Below are positions 55,564 to 64,000 of a stretch of 64,000 nt of DNA, piece by piece. Below the pieces are notes generated by a model. It was not told where the DNA came from. It did not search any database and saw only the letters and a program-made list of their open reading frames with translations. The first letter of the stretch is position 1, and every line of letters begins with the position of its first letter. Position numbers and translations under genes: made by a program. The DNA comes from Mariniphaga anaerophila. Its GTDB lineage: Bacteria > Bacteroidota > Bacteroidia > Bacteroidales > Prolixibacteraceae. The DNA lies in the NCBI RefSeq assembly GCF_900129025.1, contig NZ_FQUM01000002.1:496001-560000 (forward strand), written 5' to 3'.

Positions 55564-57042
55564 TCAGGTATCTGATTTCTGTTCGCGGCGGGTAACTAGT
55601 TCTTTCTCAATCCGGTCTTCCATTTTTTTGTTGATCTCGTAAAAGAAGAGACATGCGACACCAATCAAAAACGTAATCGTCGGAAAAATACTTACGGAAA
55701 GTTTAATTCCGTTTATTGTTTCGGGCAGTTGAGTGAGCAGTTGTTCGTTGTATCCGAATATTGCAAGAATTCCGGCCACGAGTGCCCCGCCTATGCTCAG
55801 TCCTGCTTTCAGCCCGAACACCATGGCAGAAAATATTATTCCTGTAGCACGACGGTTATTTTTCCATTCAGAATAGTCAGCCACATCTGCAATCATTGCC
55901 CAAAGCAGCGGAATTGTAAGGCCGTAAAAAAATCCGTGTAGAATCTGGCTGATGTAAACGAGAAATATTGCTGTTGGTGAGTAAAAAATGAAAGCCAGAA
56001 GGCTCAGAGCCGAAAGAAACAATCCAATGCCAAACACTTCTCTTTTTCCGTATTTGTCGGCCAGTCGTTTGGAAACGGCGATACCCACAATCATAAAAAT
56101 AATTCCGGCAGCATTAAACACGCTGAATCCTGAAGTGGGTGCATCTTCGGGCCACTGAAACCCGACAAACCCCATATTTACGAGCACGTTGTTTAACCCG
56201 TTAATGAAACTGTTAAATCCGCAGTCATCCAGAAAGGCGGCCAGGTGCGGTTCGCTCAGGTAATATTTGAAGTAGTAAACATACATTCCGCCCTTGAGGG
56301 CGAGGGTGATAAAAACGAAAACGGTGAGAATGAGCATGGCAATCCATGGCTTGTTGCGGGCCAGGTCTTTTAAGTCCTGCTTTACGCTCGACTCCTGTTC
56401 TTTGTCCGGAACAATACGTTCTCTGGTAGTTAAAAAAGTAATAATGAAGAAGATCACCCCGACAACTGCAAAAATGGTCATTGTTTTCTCAAAGCCCGCA
56501 GTTTTGTCGCCATCGCCAAGAATGAGAACCAGCGGGAGTAAAAGTACCTGCACAATAAACTGGGCAATCATAACTGCCGTAAACCGGTATGACGAGATGC
56601 TGTTTCGTTCGGCCATGCTTCCGGTAATTACGCCACTGAGCGCAGAATAAGGCGTGTTGTTTGCCGCATAAATAAGCACCAGTAGAATGTAGGTTACCAG
56701 CGCATAAATAATTTTTCCGGATTCGCTGAAATGAGGTGTGCTGAACGCCAGAATTGCGAAAATTCCAAATGGAACAGCAGTCCACAAAATCCACGGGCGG
56801 AATTTTCCCCAACGGGTAATGGTGCGGTCGGCGATTGCCCCCATTACCGGATTGAAAAATGCACCTACCATTCCGCCTGCAAAAATAATTGCCGAAGCGG
56901 CTGCCGGCGGTACTTTGTAAACATCGGTGTAAAAGTAGGCCAGAAAGGTCATGAGTGTCTGAAAAATCAGGTTCGCGGAAAGATCGCCTAAACTGTAACC
57001 GATTTTTTCGAGGACTGAGATTTTTTGAGAAACTGGTTTCAT
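55564..57042 (-). CDS. GPH-family (glycoside-pentoside-hexuronide) sugar symporter
   Basis: The 492-residue protein has about twelve membrane helices. Its start, SVLEKIGYSLGDLSANLIFQTLMTFLAYFYTDVYKV, and the following GAFFNPVMGAIADRTITRWGKFRPWILWTAVPF are hallmark regions of MelB/XylP-type symporters. It probably imports xylosides made by the GH10 enzyme encoded next, using a cation gradient. First gene of the minus-strand xylan cluster. Confidence 0.92.
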   Translation of the reverse strand: MKPVSQKISVLEKIGYSLGDLSANLIFQTLMTFLAYFYTDVYKVPPAAASAIIFAGGMVGAFFNPVMGAIADRTITRWGKFRPWILWTAVPFGIFAILAFSTPHFSESGKIIYALVTYILLVLIYAANNTPYSALSGVITGSMAERNSISSYRFTAVMIAQFIVQVLLLPLVLILGDGDKTAGFEKTMTIFAVVGVIFFIITFLTTRERIVPDKEQESSVKQDLKDLARNKPWIAMLILTVFVFITLALKGGMYVYYFKYYLSEPHLAAFLDDCGFNSFINGLNNVLVNMGFVGFQWPEDAPTSGFSVFNAAGIIFMIVGIAVSKRLADKYGKREVFGIGLFLSALSLLAFIFYSPTAIFLVYISQILHGFFYGLTIPLLWAMIADVADYSEWKNNRRATGIIFSAMVFGLKAGLSIGGALVAGILAIFGYNEQLLTQLPETINGIKLSVSIFPTITFLIGVACLFFYEINKKMEDRIEKELVTRREQKSDT

Positions 57043-57105
57043 TGGTCTTACGGTTTAATTTGACTACACTTTTGATTTAGAATACTTAAAGATAAGATTT
57101 TAGAT

Positions 57106-57118
57106 TGTAATTATTACA
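57106..57118. promoter_or_regulatory. palindrome upstream of the GPH transporter gene
   Basis: TGTAATTATTACA is a perfect 6-nt inverted repeat with one central base, 64 nt before the transporter ATG. It is close to a TATCTTTA element (57094-57087, one mismatch from the -7 consensus) on the minus strand. Possible regulator site. Confidence 0.4.
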
Positions 57119-57177
57119 GTAACAAGGGCGCTTATTTCACTTTTTTTCTTGAAATATTTTGTAACGAAGCCAATTAT

Positions 57178-57206
57178 TTGTTGTAAAATTGTACTTTTAA
57201 CAACAA
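57178..57206. promoter_or_regulatory. imperfect palindrome overlapping the SSS transporter promoter
   Basis: TTGTTGTAAAA (57178-57188) is mirrored by TTTTAACAACAA (57195-57206), complementary except for one extra A. The repeat spans the -33 element and the first part of the spacer of the plus-strand promoter, as operators often do. Confidence 0.5.
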
Positions 57207-57218
57207 CGAATAAATCTG
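57189..57218 (+). promoter_or_regulatory. promoter of the mannan-disaccharide operon
   Basis: TTG (57189-57191), 19 nt, then TAAATCTG (57211-57218), one mismatch from TAnnTTTG. The start codon of the SSS gene is 36 nt further on. Confidence 0.5.
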
Positions 57219-57254
57219 TATTTTTTATAAAACCTGAAACTAATCATCTGAGCA

Positions 57255-59084
57255 ATGAAACTAACTGCTGTTGATATTGTCATTATTTTCGTTTATCTCC
57301 TTGCCACTGTATTTATCGGGCTTATTCTTAAAAAGGTTGCACAAAAAAGCAAAGCCAATTATTTGCTTGGCGGAAACAAGCTTCCCTGGTATATGTTGGG
57401 GTTGTCTAACGCATCGGGGATGTTTGATATTTCCGGAACGATGTGGCTGGTAACATTGCTTTTTGTTTACGGGTTGAAAAGTATTTGGATTCCCTGGCTA
57501 TGGCCGGTTTTCAATCAGATTTTTCTGATGGTTTTTCTCAGTATCTGGCTGCGTCGTTCAAAAGTAACAACAGGAGCCGAGTGGATCAACACCCGGTTTG
57601 GCCGCAGTCGCGACAGCAATCTTTCCCATGGCGTGGTTGTGGTTTTTGCACTTATTATGTGTCTGGGGTACCTGGCCTACGGATTTATTGGGCTGGGAAA
57701 ATTCGTGATGATATTCATCCCCTGGGATATTGTAGCGCCACACCTGCCGTTTGAAGTTCCATTGGAATATGTGCCGCACATTTACGGGATTGCATTCACA
57801 CTTTTCGCTGTGTTTTATGCTGTTTTGGGTGGAATGTCCAGCATTGTGTGGGCCGATGTGTTGCAGTATATTATAATGACTATCTCCGCTATTTTAATCG
57901 GCGTTTTGGCAATGAAAGCCATGTCTGTGGAAACGCTCAATGTTCCGGAAGGCTGGCATTCGCCGTTTTTCGGGTGGCGGCTGGATGACCTCGACTGGCG
58001 TGGAATAATTGATGAAGTAAACACCAAAATTGCAAGCGATGGATACTCGTTGTTTTCCATCTTTTTTATGATGATGGTGTTTAAAGGAATTCTGGTGTCA
58101 ATTGCCGGTCCGGCGCCAACTTACGATATGCAAAAAATACTTTCGACCAAGTCGCCAAAAGATGCGGCTAAAATGAGTGGTTTTGTTTCTGTTGTGTTAA
58201 TGCCCATCCGGTATTTTATGATTGCCGGTTTTGCCGTTCTTGGAATTTTATATTACGACCGGCTGAATCTGATGGTTGCCGGGCAAATTGATTTTGAGCA
58301 AATTTTGCCTTCTGCTATTTCCGAATTTGTGCCAGTGGGTTTTATGGGATTGCTGCTGGCTGGGCTTTTGGCCGCATTCAACTCTACGTTTGCCGGAACG
58401 CTGAATGCTGCTCAGGCGTACATAGTGAATGACATTTACCTGCGCCATGTAAAACCAGAGGCATCCAACATCGAAGTTCGGAATATGAATTACATTACCG
58501 GAGTGGTGGTGGTAATTATCAGTATTATTTTTGGCGTATTCGCACAGGATGTAAACAGCATGCTGCAATGGATTGTCTCTGCACTTTACGGAAGTTACGT
58601 GGTTTCAAATGTGCTGAAATGGTACTGGTGGCGATTTAACGGTTACGGCTATTTCTGGGGTATGGTTACCGGCCTGATTCCCGCGCTGATTTTTCCGTAT
58701 GTTTTTTCAGAAACTCTGGATTTGTACTACTTCCCGTGGTTGCTTCTGATTTCAATAGCGGGAGCATTGTTGGGCACTTTCCTTACCAAACCAACCGATG
58801 AGGAAACATTAAAAGAGTTTTACCGGACTGTTCGGCCGTGGGGTTTCTGGGGGCCGGTTAAACAGAAAGTGATGGCCGAAGATCCGGATTTTGTACCCAA
58901 TAAAAACTTTAAGCGCGATATGTTTAACGTGGTAATTGGCACTATTACCCAAACCGCATTGGTAGCGCTTCCCATTTATATTGTGCTGAAAGAAGTGCTT
59001 CCAATCTGGATTACCATAATTATTACGGTTGTTTGTGGTTTCATTCTGAAGAAAACATGGTGGGATACCTTGCCGGAAAAATAG
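57255..59084 (+). CDS. SSS-family sodium/sugar symporter
   Basis: The 609-residue protein has about 13-14 membrane helices and the sodium:solute symporter pattern: ADYLLGG-like KANYLLGGNKLPWYMLGLSNASG at residues 34-56, a GAEWINTRFG segment, and GLLLAGLLAAFNSTFAGTLNAAQAY near residue 360-384 (the core Na+ site helix). In Bacteroides fragilis a transporter of this family is encoded with mannosylglucose phosphorylase and cellobiose 2-epimerase, as here, so the cargo is probably mannobiose or a related disaccharide. Confidence 0.9.
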   Translation: MKLTAVDIVIIFVYLLATVFIGLILKKVAQKSKANYLLGGNKLPWYMLGLSNASGMFDISGTMWLVTLLFVYGLKSIWIPWLWPVFNQIFLMVFLSIWLRRSKVTTGAEWINTRFGRSRDSNLSHGVVVVFALIMCLGYLAYGFIGLGKFVMIFIPWDIVAPHLPFEVPLEYVPHIYGIAFTLFAVFYAVLGGMSSIVWADVLQYIIMTISAILIGVLAMKAMSVETLNVPEGWHSPFFGWRLDDLDWRGIIDEVNTKIASDGYSLFSIFFMMMVFKGILVSIAGPAPTYDMQKILSTKSPKDAAKMSGFVSVVLMPIRYFMIAGFAVLGILYYDRLNLMVAGQIDFEQILPSAISEFVPVGFMGLLLAGLLAAFNSTFAGTLNAAQAYIVNDIYLRHVKPEASNIEVRNMNYITGVVVVIISIIFGVFAQDVNSMLQWIVSALYGSYVVSNVLKWYWWRFNGYGYFWGMVTGLIPALIFPYVFSETLDLYYFPWLLLISIAGALLGTFLTKPTDEETLKEFYRTVRPWGFWGPVKQKVMAEDPDFVPNKNFKRDMFNVVIGTITQTALVALPIYIVLKEVLPIWITIIITVVCGFILKKTWWDTLPEK

Positions 59085-59128
59085 CGTGTGTTCAAAACTA
59101 AAAATAGAAAAACATAAATTGATACGAT

Positions 59129-60307
59129 ATGACTCCTTCGAAAAAAGAGTTTGATAAAAGGCTGAAGAAACTGAAAAAAGAGCATGAAGAACTGTTGGCC
59201 AGGAAGAATAAACCGGTGACCAAAAATTACAACGGAATTTATTTTCGCTACAAACGCCCGGTTCTCACCGGTCTTCATGCACCGCTGGAATGGAGATACG
59301 ATTTGAATTACGAAACTAACCCGTTTTTAATGCAGCGGATTGGCATAAATGCAGCATTTAATAGTGGTGCCATTTATCTCGATGGAAAATATTTAATGGC
59401 AGCCAGGGTTGAGGGTTGGGACAGGAAATCCTTTTTTGCCATTGCCGAAAGTCCGAATGGAATTGATAACTGGCGTTTTTGGAACCGCCCGGTTACAATG
59501 CCCGAAACCAACGAGCCTGATATTAATGTGTACGATATTCGGTTGGTACAGCATGAAGACGGTTGGATTTACGGCATTTTTTGCTCTGAAAGGAAAGACC
59601 CGTCGGCGCCAAAAGGTGACACTTCTATGGCAACGGCAAGCGGCGGTATTGCCCGAACAAAAGATTTGAAAGAGTGGGAGAGGCTTCCCGATTTTGTATC
59701 TCACCACGGGCAACAGCGAAACCTGGTGCTGCACCCGGAATTTGTAGAAGGGAAGTACGCTTTTTATACCCGCCCGCAAGACGGATTTATCGAAGTTGGC
59801 GGAGGTGGCGGTATCGGCTGGGCTTTGGTTGATGACATTACAAAGGCTGACGCGCCCCACGAAGAGATTATCGACGAAAAAATTTATCACACCATAAAGG
59901 AGTTGAAAAACGGGCAGGGGCCAGCGCCGCTAAAAACGGAAAAAGGGTGGCTGCATCTGGCTCACGGCGTTCGTGGCTGTGCTGCCGGATTGCGTTATGT
60001 GCTCTACCTTTTTATGACGGAGTTGGATGATCCCTCGAAAGTAATTGCCTGCCCGGGAGGTTATTTTATGGCGCCCGAAGGAGAGGAGCGTGTGGGTGAC
60101 GTGTCTAATGTACTTTTTTCCAACGGATGGATTCGAAATGAAAATGATGAGGTTTTTATTTATTACGCCTCATCCGACACCAGAATGCACGTGGCCACAT
60201 CGACCATTGAGCAATTGGTGGATTATTGTTTGAATACGCCCGAAGATGGATTGCGTTCCGCTGAAAGTGTAAAGAAAATCAATGAGCTGATTGACAGGAA
60301 TAGCTAA
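59129..60307 (+). CDS. GH130 mannosyl-glucose phosphorylase
   Basis: The 392-residue propeller enzyme belongs to GH130, most like subfamily 1. It would split 4-O-beta-D-mannosyl-D-glucose with phosphate into mannose 1-phosphate and glucose. The general acid is Asp131 in [13 protein letters not shown], the same position I recall for the B. fragilis enzyme. The [12 protein letters not shown] and [14 protein letters not shown] phosphate-site segments follow. There is no signal peptide. It lies 44 nt after the transporter gene. The epimerase downstream would supply its substrate from mannobiose. Confidence 0.9.
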   Translation: MTPSKKEFDKRLKKLKKEHEELLARKNKPVTKNYNGIYFRYKRPVLTGLHAPLEWRYDLNYETNPFLMQRIGINAAFNSGAIYLDGKYLMAARVEGWDRKSFFAIAESPNGIDNWRFWNRPVTMPETNEPDINVYDIRLVQHEDGWIYGIFCSERKDPSAPKGDTSMATASGGIARTKDLKEWERLPDFVSHHGQQRNLVLHPEFVEGKYAFYTRPQDGFIEVGGGGGIGWALVDDITKADAPHEEIIDEKIYHTIKELKNGQGPAPLKTEKGWLHLAHGVRGCAAGLRYVLYLFMTELDDPSKVIACPGGYFMAPEGEERVGDVSNVLFSNGWIRNENDEVFIYYASSDTRMHVATSTIEQLVDYCLNTPEDGLRSAESVKKINELIDRNS

Positions 60308-60414
60308 TCGTTTTAAGATATTTAAGAAGGTGTTAGCTAATTCTGAAAACTGTTTGTCAGTAACGAGATAAAGGTTGTTTTGCATGGTACGCGGTTTCAG
60401 CTTAAGGGAATCGT

Positions 60415-60422
60415 TAACTTTG
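60415..60422 (+). promoter_or_regulatory. internal -7 element before the Gfo/Idh gene
   Basis: TAACTTTG at 60415-60422 matches TAnnTTTG exactly, 14 nt before the oxidoreductase ATG, in the 129-nt gap after GH130. The upstream -33 position has only TTT. It may give the oxidoreductase-epimerase-lipocalin genes their own transcript. Confidence 0.45.
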
Positions 60423-60436
60423 CCGAAAATTTAAAA

Positions 60437-61441
60437 ATGAAAAAGAAATACAATTGGGCCGTTCTCGGCTGTGGACATATTGCAAGCAAATTCAGTAAAG
60501 ATTTAAAACTGCTGCCCAATGCAAATCTGTATGCCGCTGCATCGCGCAGTTTGCAGAAAGCACAGGATTTTGCAGCGGAATTTGGTTACGAAAAAGCGTA
60601 TGGCAATTACGAACAGTTGGTTGCCGATCCTGATGTAGATGTGGTTTACGTTGCTACTCCTCATTCGCATCATCACGAGCACGCCATGCTTTGCCTGAAC
60701 CACAAAAAAGCGGTTTTATGCGAAAAAGCTTTCGCCCTGAACAAACAGGAGGCAGAAGAGATGATTGCCTGCGCCAAAGAGAACAATACATTTTTGATGG
60801 AAGCTTTTTGGACGATGTTCCAGCCGAGTTTCCAAAAAGCAATGGAAATTATTCGCTCCGAAGAGTTGGGCAAGCTAAAAATAGTTCGTTCCGATTTTGC
60901 ATTTAACGGGCCTTTCGATCCTCAAAGGCGGCTTTATAACGTTGCCCTTGGCGGCGGTTCTTTGCTGGATATTGGAATTTACCCGGTGTTTGCCGCACTT
61001 ACTTCGTTGGGAAAACCGGAGATGATTAAAACGTTTGCCGATTTTAGCCCCACCGGCTCCGAGGAAACGCTGAACATGATTTTCAAATACAACGGCGGGG
61101 AAATGGCCAGTCTCACCTCCAGTTTTGCCGGGTATTCGCCTACACAAACTGAATATTGTTTCGAAAAAGGATACATGGTGCTGAACCCGAAATGGTTTGT
61201 GCCAACCAACATAACAATATGGAAAGAGGGCGGGGAAACGCAGACCTGGCCTTCGGAACACAAAGAAGGATTCGGATACCAGTACGAAGCGGGTCATGTG
61301 ATGGAATGCCTCGATGCCGGGAAAATTGAGAGCGAACGAATGCCGTGGCAGATGAGTCTCGACCTGATGGAAGTTCTGGATCGTATTCGGATTGATGCCG
61401 GAGCATTTTTTCCGGGGCGGGATAAAAACATGTTCAGATAG
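60437..61441 (+). CDS. Gfo/Idh/MocA family NAD(P)-dependent oxidoreductase
   Basis: The ATG at 60437 gives 334 residues starting with the Rossmann strand NWAVLGCGHIASKFSKDL; the frame open from 60380 runs through a promoter-like element. The family motif CEKAFALNKQEAEEM (EKP-like, with KAF) is near residue 94, and GGGSLLDIGIYPVFAA near 175 carries the catalytic-site region. Members oxidise or reduce sugars and cyclitols; this one probably acts on a mannose- or glucose-derived sugar given its neighbours. The substrate is not known, and the B. fragilis pathway does not require it. Confidence 0.88.
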   Translation: MKKKYNWAVLGCGHIASKFSKDLKLLPNANLYAAASRSLQKAQDFAAEFGYEKAYGNYEQLVADPDVDVVYVATPHSHHHEHAMLCLNHKKAVLCEKAFALNKQEAEEMIACAKENNTFLMEAFWTMFQPSFQKAMEIIRSEELGKLKIVRSDFAFNGPFDPQRRLYNVALGGGSLLDIGIYPVFAALTSLGKPEMIKTFADFSPTGSEETLNMIFKYNGGEMASLTSSFAGYSPTQTEYCFEKGYMVLNPKWFVPTNITIWKEGGETQTWPSEHKEGFGYQYEAGHVMECLDAGKIESERMPWQMSLDLMEVLDRIRIDAGAFFPGRDKNMFR

Positions 61442-61488
61442 AATAAAATATACAGACAAGGAGTGCCTTGCCGCTAACAAAATTTAAT

Positions 61489-62682
61489 ATGAACTGGCAT
61501 AATCTCAGAAAACAGTTTGAAAATGAATTGGTAGATAATGTGCTGAATTACTGGGTGGATAATGTTTATGATGCAACCCGGGGTACTTTTTTCGGTCGCA
61601 TTACAAACCAAGGCGAACGATTTGCAGAAGCTCCGCTTTCGGCTGTTTTTGTTACGCGGATAATGTGGACGTTTTCGGCTGCTTATCATTTTTATTCTAC
61701 CGCAGCTTACAAAAAAATGGCAGACGAAGCTTTTCGTATTCTGCAAACTTCCTTTTGGGATAATCAGAATGGTGGTATTTATTGGAATATTTTTCCAGAC
61801 GGAAAACCGGTTGACACTAAAAAACAGTTTTATGCACAAGCGTTTTTTATTTACGCTTTGTCGGAATATTACCTGGCTTTTCACGACGAGAAAGCAAAAC
61901 AACTGGCAATATCCGTGTTTATGTTGATGGAAAAGTTTGCCTGCGATTCTGATTTTGGCGGGTATTTCGAAGTAACAACGGCAGATTGGAAAAGTGCCGA
62001 CGACCAGTATCTTAGTCCGCAGAATTTGGATGTGAAAAAGTCAATGAACACCCATTTGCATATTCTGGAAGCTTACACCAATTTGTATCGCATTTGGAAA
62101 ACAGAAGATTCAGAAAAGAAGTTGCGGCAGCTTATTCAAATTTTTTCAGACAAAATTATAAACGAGGAAACGTGGCATTTCCGTCTGTTTTTTGATGCCG
62201 ACTGGACTGTTCGTTCTGAAATTGATTCTTACGGGCACGACATTGAAGGAAGCTGGCTGCTGTGCGAAGCTGCGGAGGTGTTGGGCGATCCGAAAGTTAT
62301 TGAAGAAGTTGAACAGATTGCTGTAAAAATGGCCGGCGTTACACGCGACGAAGGTTTTGCTGAACACGGTGGAATGTATTATGAAAAAGAGGCTGACCGT
62401 TTAATGGAGCAGTTCGACTGGTGGCCGCAGGCAGAAAGCGTAGTGGGCTTTTTTAATGCCTGGCAGCTGACCAAAAAAGAGGAATACCTGGAGTGCTCAA
62501 AACGCAGTTGGCAATTCATTCAGAAATGTATTATCGATAAGAAAAATGGCGAATGGTTTTGGGGGGTGTCAAAAGATTTGCACCCGCTGACTACAGATAA
62601 AGTAAACGGATGGAAGGCCCCTTATCATAACGGGAGGATGTGCTTGGAAATGATGCGCAGAATTGATACCTTGATCCGGTAA
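61489..62682 (+). CDS. cellobiose 2-epimerase (AGE superfamily)
   Basis: The 397-residue (alpha/alpha)6-barrel protein starts at the ATG at 61489; the in-frame TTG at 61468 is less likely. Three histidines match the catalytic set of cellobiose 2-epimerases in spacing: His189 (NTHLHILEAY), His250 (YGHDIEGSWLL) and His380 (APYHNGRM). FDWWPQAESVVGF near residue 309 is another family motif. It would convert mannobiose to mannosyl-glucose, the substrate of the GH130 phosphorylase in the same cluster. Confidence 0.92.
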   Translation: MNWHNLRKQFENELVDNVLNYWVDNVYDATRGTFFGRITNQGERFAEAPLSAVFVTRIMWTFSAAYHFYSTAAYKKMADEAFRILQTSFWDNQNGGIYWNIFPDGKPVDTKKQFYAQAFFIYALSEYYLAFHDEKAKQLAISVFMLMEKFACDSDFGGYFEVTTADWKSADDQYLSPQNLDVKKSMNTHLHILEAYTNLYRIWKTEDSEKKLRQLIQIFSDKIINEETWHFRLFFDADWTVRSEIDSYGHDIEGSWLLCEAAEVLGDPKVIEEVEQIAVKMAGVTRDEGFAEHGGMYYEKEADRLMEQFDWWPQAESVVGFFNAWQLTKKEEYLECSKRSWQFIQKCIIDKKNGEWFWGVSKDLHPLTTDKVNGWKAPYHNGRMCLEMMRRIDTLIR

Positions 62683-62694
62683 AATGGATTAAAT

Positions 62695-63243
62695 ATGTCA
62701 AAAATTGTGTTGAAATTCCTGCTGGTGTTTTCTTCGTTTTTTGCGCTTTTGCCGGCCGGATGCCAAAATGATAAAAACAAAACTGTGGATTTCTCAACAA
62801 TACAGAAACTCGATCTCGAAAGGTACATGGGAACATGGTACGAAATTGCCCGGTTCGACCATTCGTTTGAGCGCGGCCTGGTTGGGGTAACTGCCACTTA
62901 CCAGCTGCGTCCTGATGGAAAAATTGTCGTTGTTAACGCCGGGTATAAAAATTCGCTGGACGGAAAATACAGCGAAGCGAAGGGGAAAGCAAAGCAGCCA
63001 AATCCTGAGTCTCCCGGAAAACTGAAGGTCGCATTCTTCCTCTTTTTCTACGCCGATTATTACATTCTGGAACTGGATGAAAATTATCAGTGGGCTTTAA
63101 TCGGCTCCTCTTCTGATAAATATCTTTGGATCTTAAGCCGGACGCCATCTCTCGATAAGCCGGAGTTGGATATCGTTTTGCAAAAAGCAGCAGAGCGCGG
63201 TTATAATGTCGGAAATCTTATTTGGGTTGAACAAAAGAAATAA
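62695..63243 (+). CDS. lipocalin (Blc-like outer-membrane lipoprotein)
   Basis: The 182-residue protein has a lipoprotein signal (FFALLPAGC, Cys23) and the lipocalin start MGTWYEIARFDHSFERGL. Later strands YYILELDENYQWALIGSSS and YLWILSRTPSLD are typical of bacterial Blc. Lipocalins bind lipids such as lysophospholipids; a link to sugar use is not evident. The gene follows the epimerase by only 12 nt, so it is co-transcribed. Confidence 0.92.
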   Translation: MSKIVLKFLLVFSSFFALLPAGCQNDKNKTVDFSTIQKLDLERYMGTWYEIARFDHSFERGLVGVTATYQLRPDGKIVVVNAGYKNSLDGKYSEAKGKAKQPNPESPGKLKVAFFLFFYADYYILELDENYQWALIGSSSDKYLWILSRTPSLDKPELDIVLQKAAERGYNVGNLIWVEQKK

Positions 63244-63317
63244 TTCCTTCAATTTTAAATTTCGGTTAATTTTTACATAATTTTAATAAAGAAATATTTC
63301 TCTATTGGGATTATTCC

Positions 63318-63325
63318 TACTTTTG
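63318..63325 (+). promoter_or_regulatory. -7 element of rex
   Basis: TACTTTTG at 63318-63325 matches TAnnTTTG exactly, 36 nt before the rex ATG. The -33 element is not clear. Confidence 0.55.
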
Positions 63326-63361
63326 GATTGGATTTAATCACGAAAGTTACAATTCACCTAA

Positions 63362-64000
63362 ATGAAAGAAACAGGAAAATATAAACCCAAAAGCCAGGCG
63401 CCGGAGCCAACATTAAAAAGGCTGCCCGGTTATTTGTATTTTCTGGAGCAGGTGAAAGAAGACGGAACCATTAATATTTCGGCGCCAACCATTGGAAAGG
63501 AACTTGGGCTTGACCCAACGCAGGTTGTAAAAGATTTGGCTTTTACCGGCGTGCGCGGAAAACCGCGGGTAGGGTACAACACGTATGAGTTAATTCACGC
63601 GTTGGAAGATTTTCTCGGGTTCAACAAAGTGAATGAAGCTTTTTTAGTTGGAGCCGGAAATCTGGGAGCCGCTTTAATGGCTTACCAGGAACACCAGTCG
63701 CTCGGACTGAAAATTCTGGCTGCGTTTGATGTAGACGAAAGGAAAATAGGTAAAACAATCGGTGGAATTTATGTCCTCGAATACAACAAGCTTTTCAGCT
63801 TGTCTGATCGCCTGAATGTAAAAATTGGCATTATTACCACGCCTAACCACGTTGCGCAGGAAGTTGCAGAAGATATGGTGAATTGCGGAATAAAGGCCAT
63901 TTGGAATTTCACCTCGGCTAAATTGGGTTTATCTGAAAAAATTATCGTTCAAAATACTTCAATGAGTTCTTACGCTGCTGTGTTACTGCGGCGATTAAGT
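63362..64000 (+). CDS. rex: redox-sensing transcriptional repressor Rex, 3' end missing
   Basis: Rex senses the NADH/NAD+ ratio and represses fermentation and respiration genes. The 213 codons present include the N-terminal winged helix (TLKRLPGYLYFLEQVKEDG, ISAPTIGKELGLDPTQVVKDL, then the GVRGKPRVGYNTYEL wing). The Rossmann domain has VGAGNLGAALMAY near residue 96 and the C-terminal swap helix beginning near residue 198 (NTSMSSYAAVLLRRL). Given the usual length of about 210-220 residues only a few codons should lie beyond the right edge. Confidence 0.95.
   Translation, partial: MKETGKYKPKSQAPEPTLKRLPGYLYFLEQVKEDGTINISAPTIGKELGLDPTQVVKDLAFTGVRGKPRVGYNTYELIHALEDFLGFNKVNEAFLVGAGNLGAALMAYQEHQSLGLKILAAFDVDERKIGKTIGGIYVLEYNKLFSLSDRLNVKIGIITTPNHVAQEVAEDMVNCGIKAIWNFTSAKLGLSEKIIVQNTSMSSYAAVLLRRLS

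Noticed and set aside
60875-61480. Minus-strand frame of 201 codons
   Set aside because: Antisense to the Gfo/Idh gene, His/Phe/Arg-rich in the way antisense translations are.

Overview
The window is a gene-dense stretch of a Bacteroidota chromosome, most likely from an anaerobic or facultative marine or sediment lineage near Marinilabiliales/Prolixibacteraceae (the family-level placement is inference). Supporting signs are repeated TAnnTTTG -7 promoter elements with TTG -33 elements and little use of Shine-Dalgarno sites. The gene set also fits: a PUR-alpha/DUF3276 protein, a short AMP nucleosidase, an orphan HsdR-N protein beside holA, a single-chain class I fumarase, SurA-type isomerases behind guaB, and GH43/GH10/GH130 polysaccharide genes. 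I see no rRNA, tRNA, CRISPR array, insertion sequence or phage region. Both ends cut a gene (phzF-like at left, rex at right).

Layout. 1-1775: phzF-like gene and nhaC antiporter (minus). 1935-7757: a giant exported TPR-like protein containing about 8.5 near-identical 399-bp tandem repeats. 7944-10724: ffh, folD and a PUR-alpha gene. 10995-14003: msrB, then an exported peptidoglycan-peptide pair (NlpC/P60 lipoprotein and Tat-exported dipeptide epimerase). 14067-17648: pseudouridine synthase and S9 peptidase. 17715-21823: a Pif1-type helicase with HRDC/HTH tail, an ATP-cone/Mrr-type nuclease and a DinB-like protein. 22125-25727: B3/B4 protein, acyltransferase, then a membrane protein, winged-helix regulator and creD with two matching operators. 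25986-28724: ilvA and a histidine kinase. 28783-35654: a complete leucine operon, leuA-leuC-leuD-cimA-like-leuB, with a leader peptide, attenuator and terminator. 35783-44065: an envelope-biogenesis operon, guaB, three SurA/PpiC-like proteins, moxR and an LptA/OstA-like protein. 44247-53389: recQ, esterase, fumarase, beta-barrel protein, an amn-holA-rhomboid operon and an HsdR-N protein. 53398-63243: a xylan-oligosaccharide cluster (GPH transporter, GH10, GH43) divergent from a mannan-disaccharide cluster (SSS transporter, GH130 phosphorylase, oxidoreductase, cellobiose 2-epimerase, lipocalin). 63362-64000: rex.

The strongest non-gene signal is upstream of leuA. A 23-codon leader ORF has 6 Leu and 6 Ile codons. 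Its stop codon lies inside a segment that is perfectly complementary, over 10 nt, to the left arm of an intrinsic terminator placed just before leuA. This is the arrangement expected for ribosome-mediated attenuation. The mix of Leu and Ile codons suits an operon that carries both leuA and a citramalate-synthase-like gene. A second strong signal is a matched pair of 17-bp palindromes overlapping the -7 elements of two promoters in the creD locus, probably the operator of the winged-helix regulator encoded between them.
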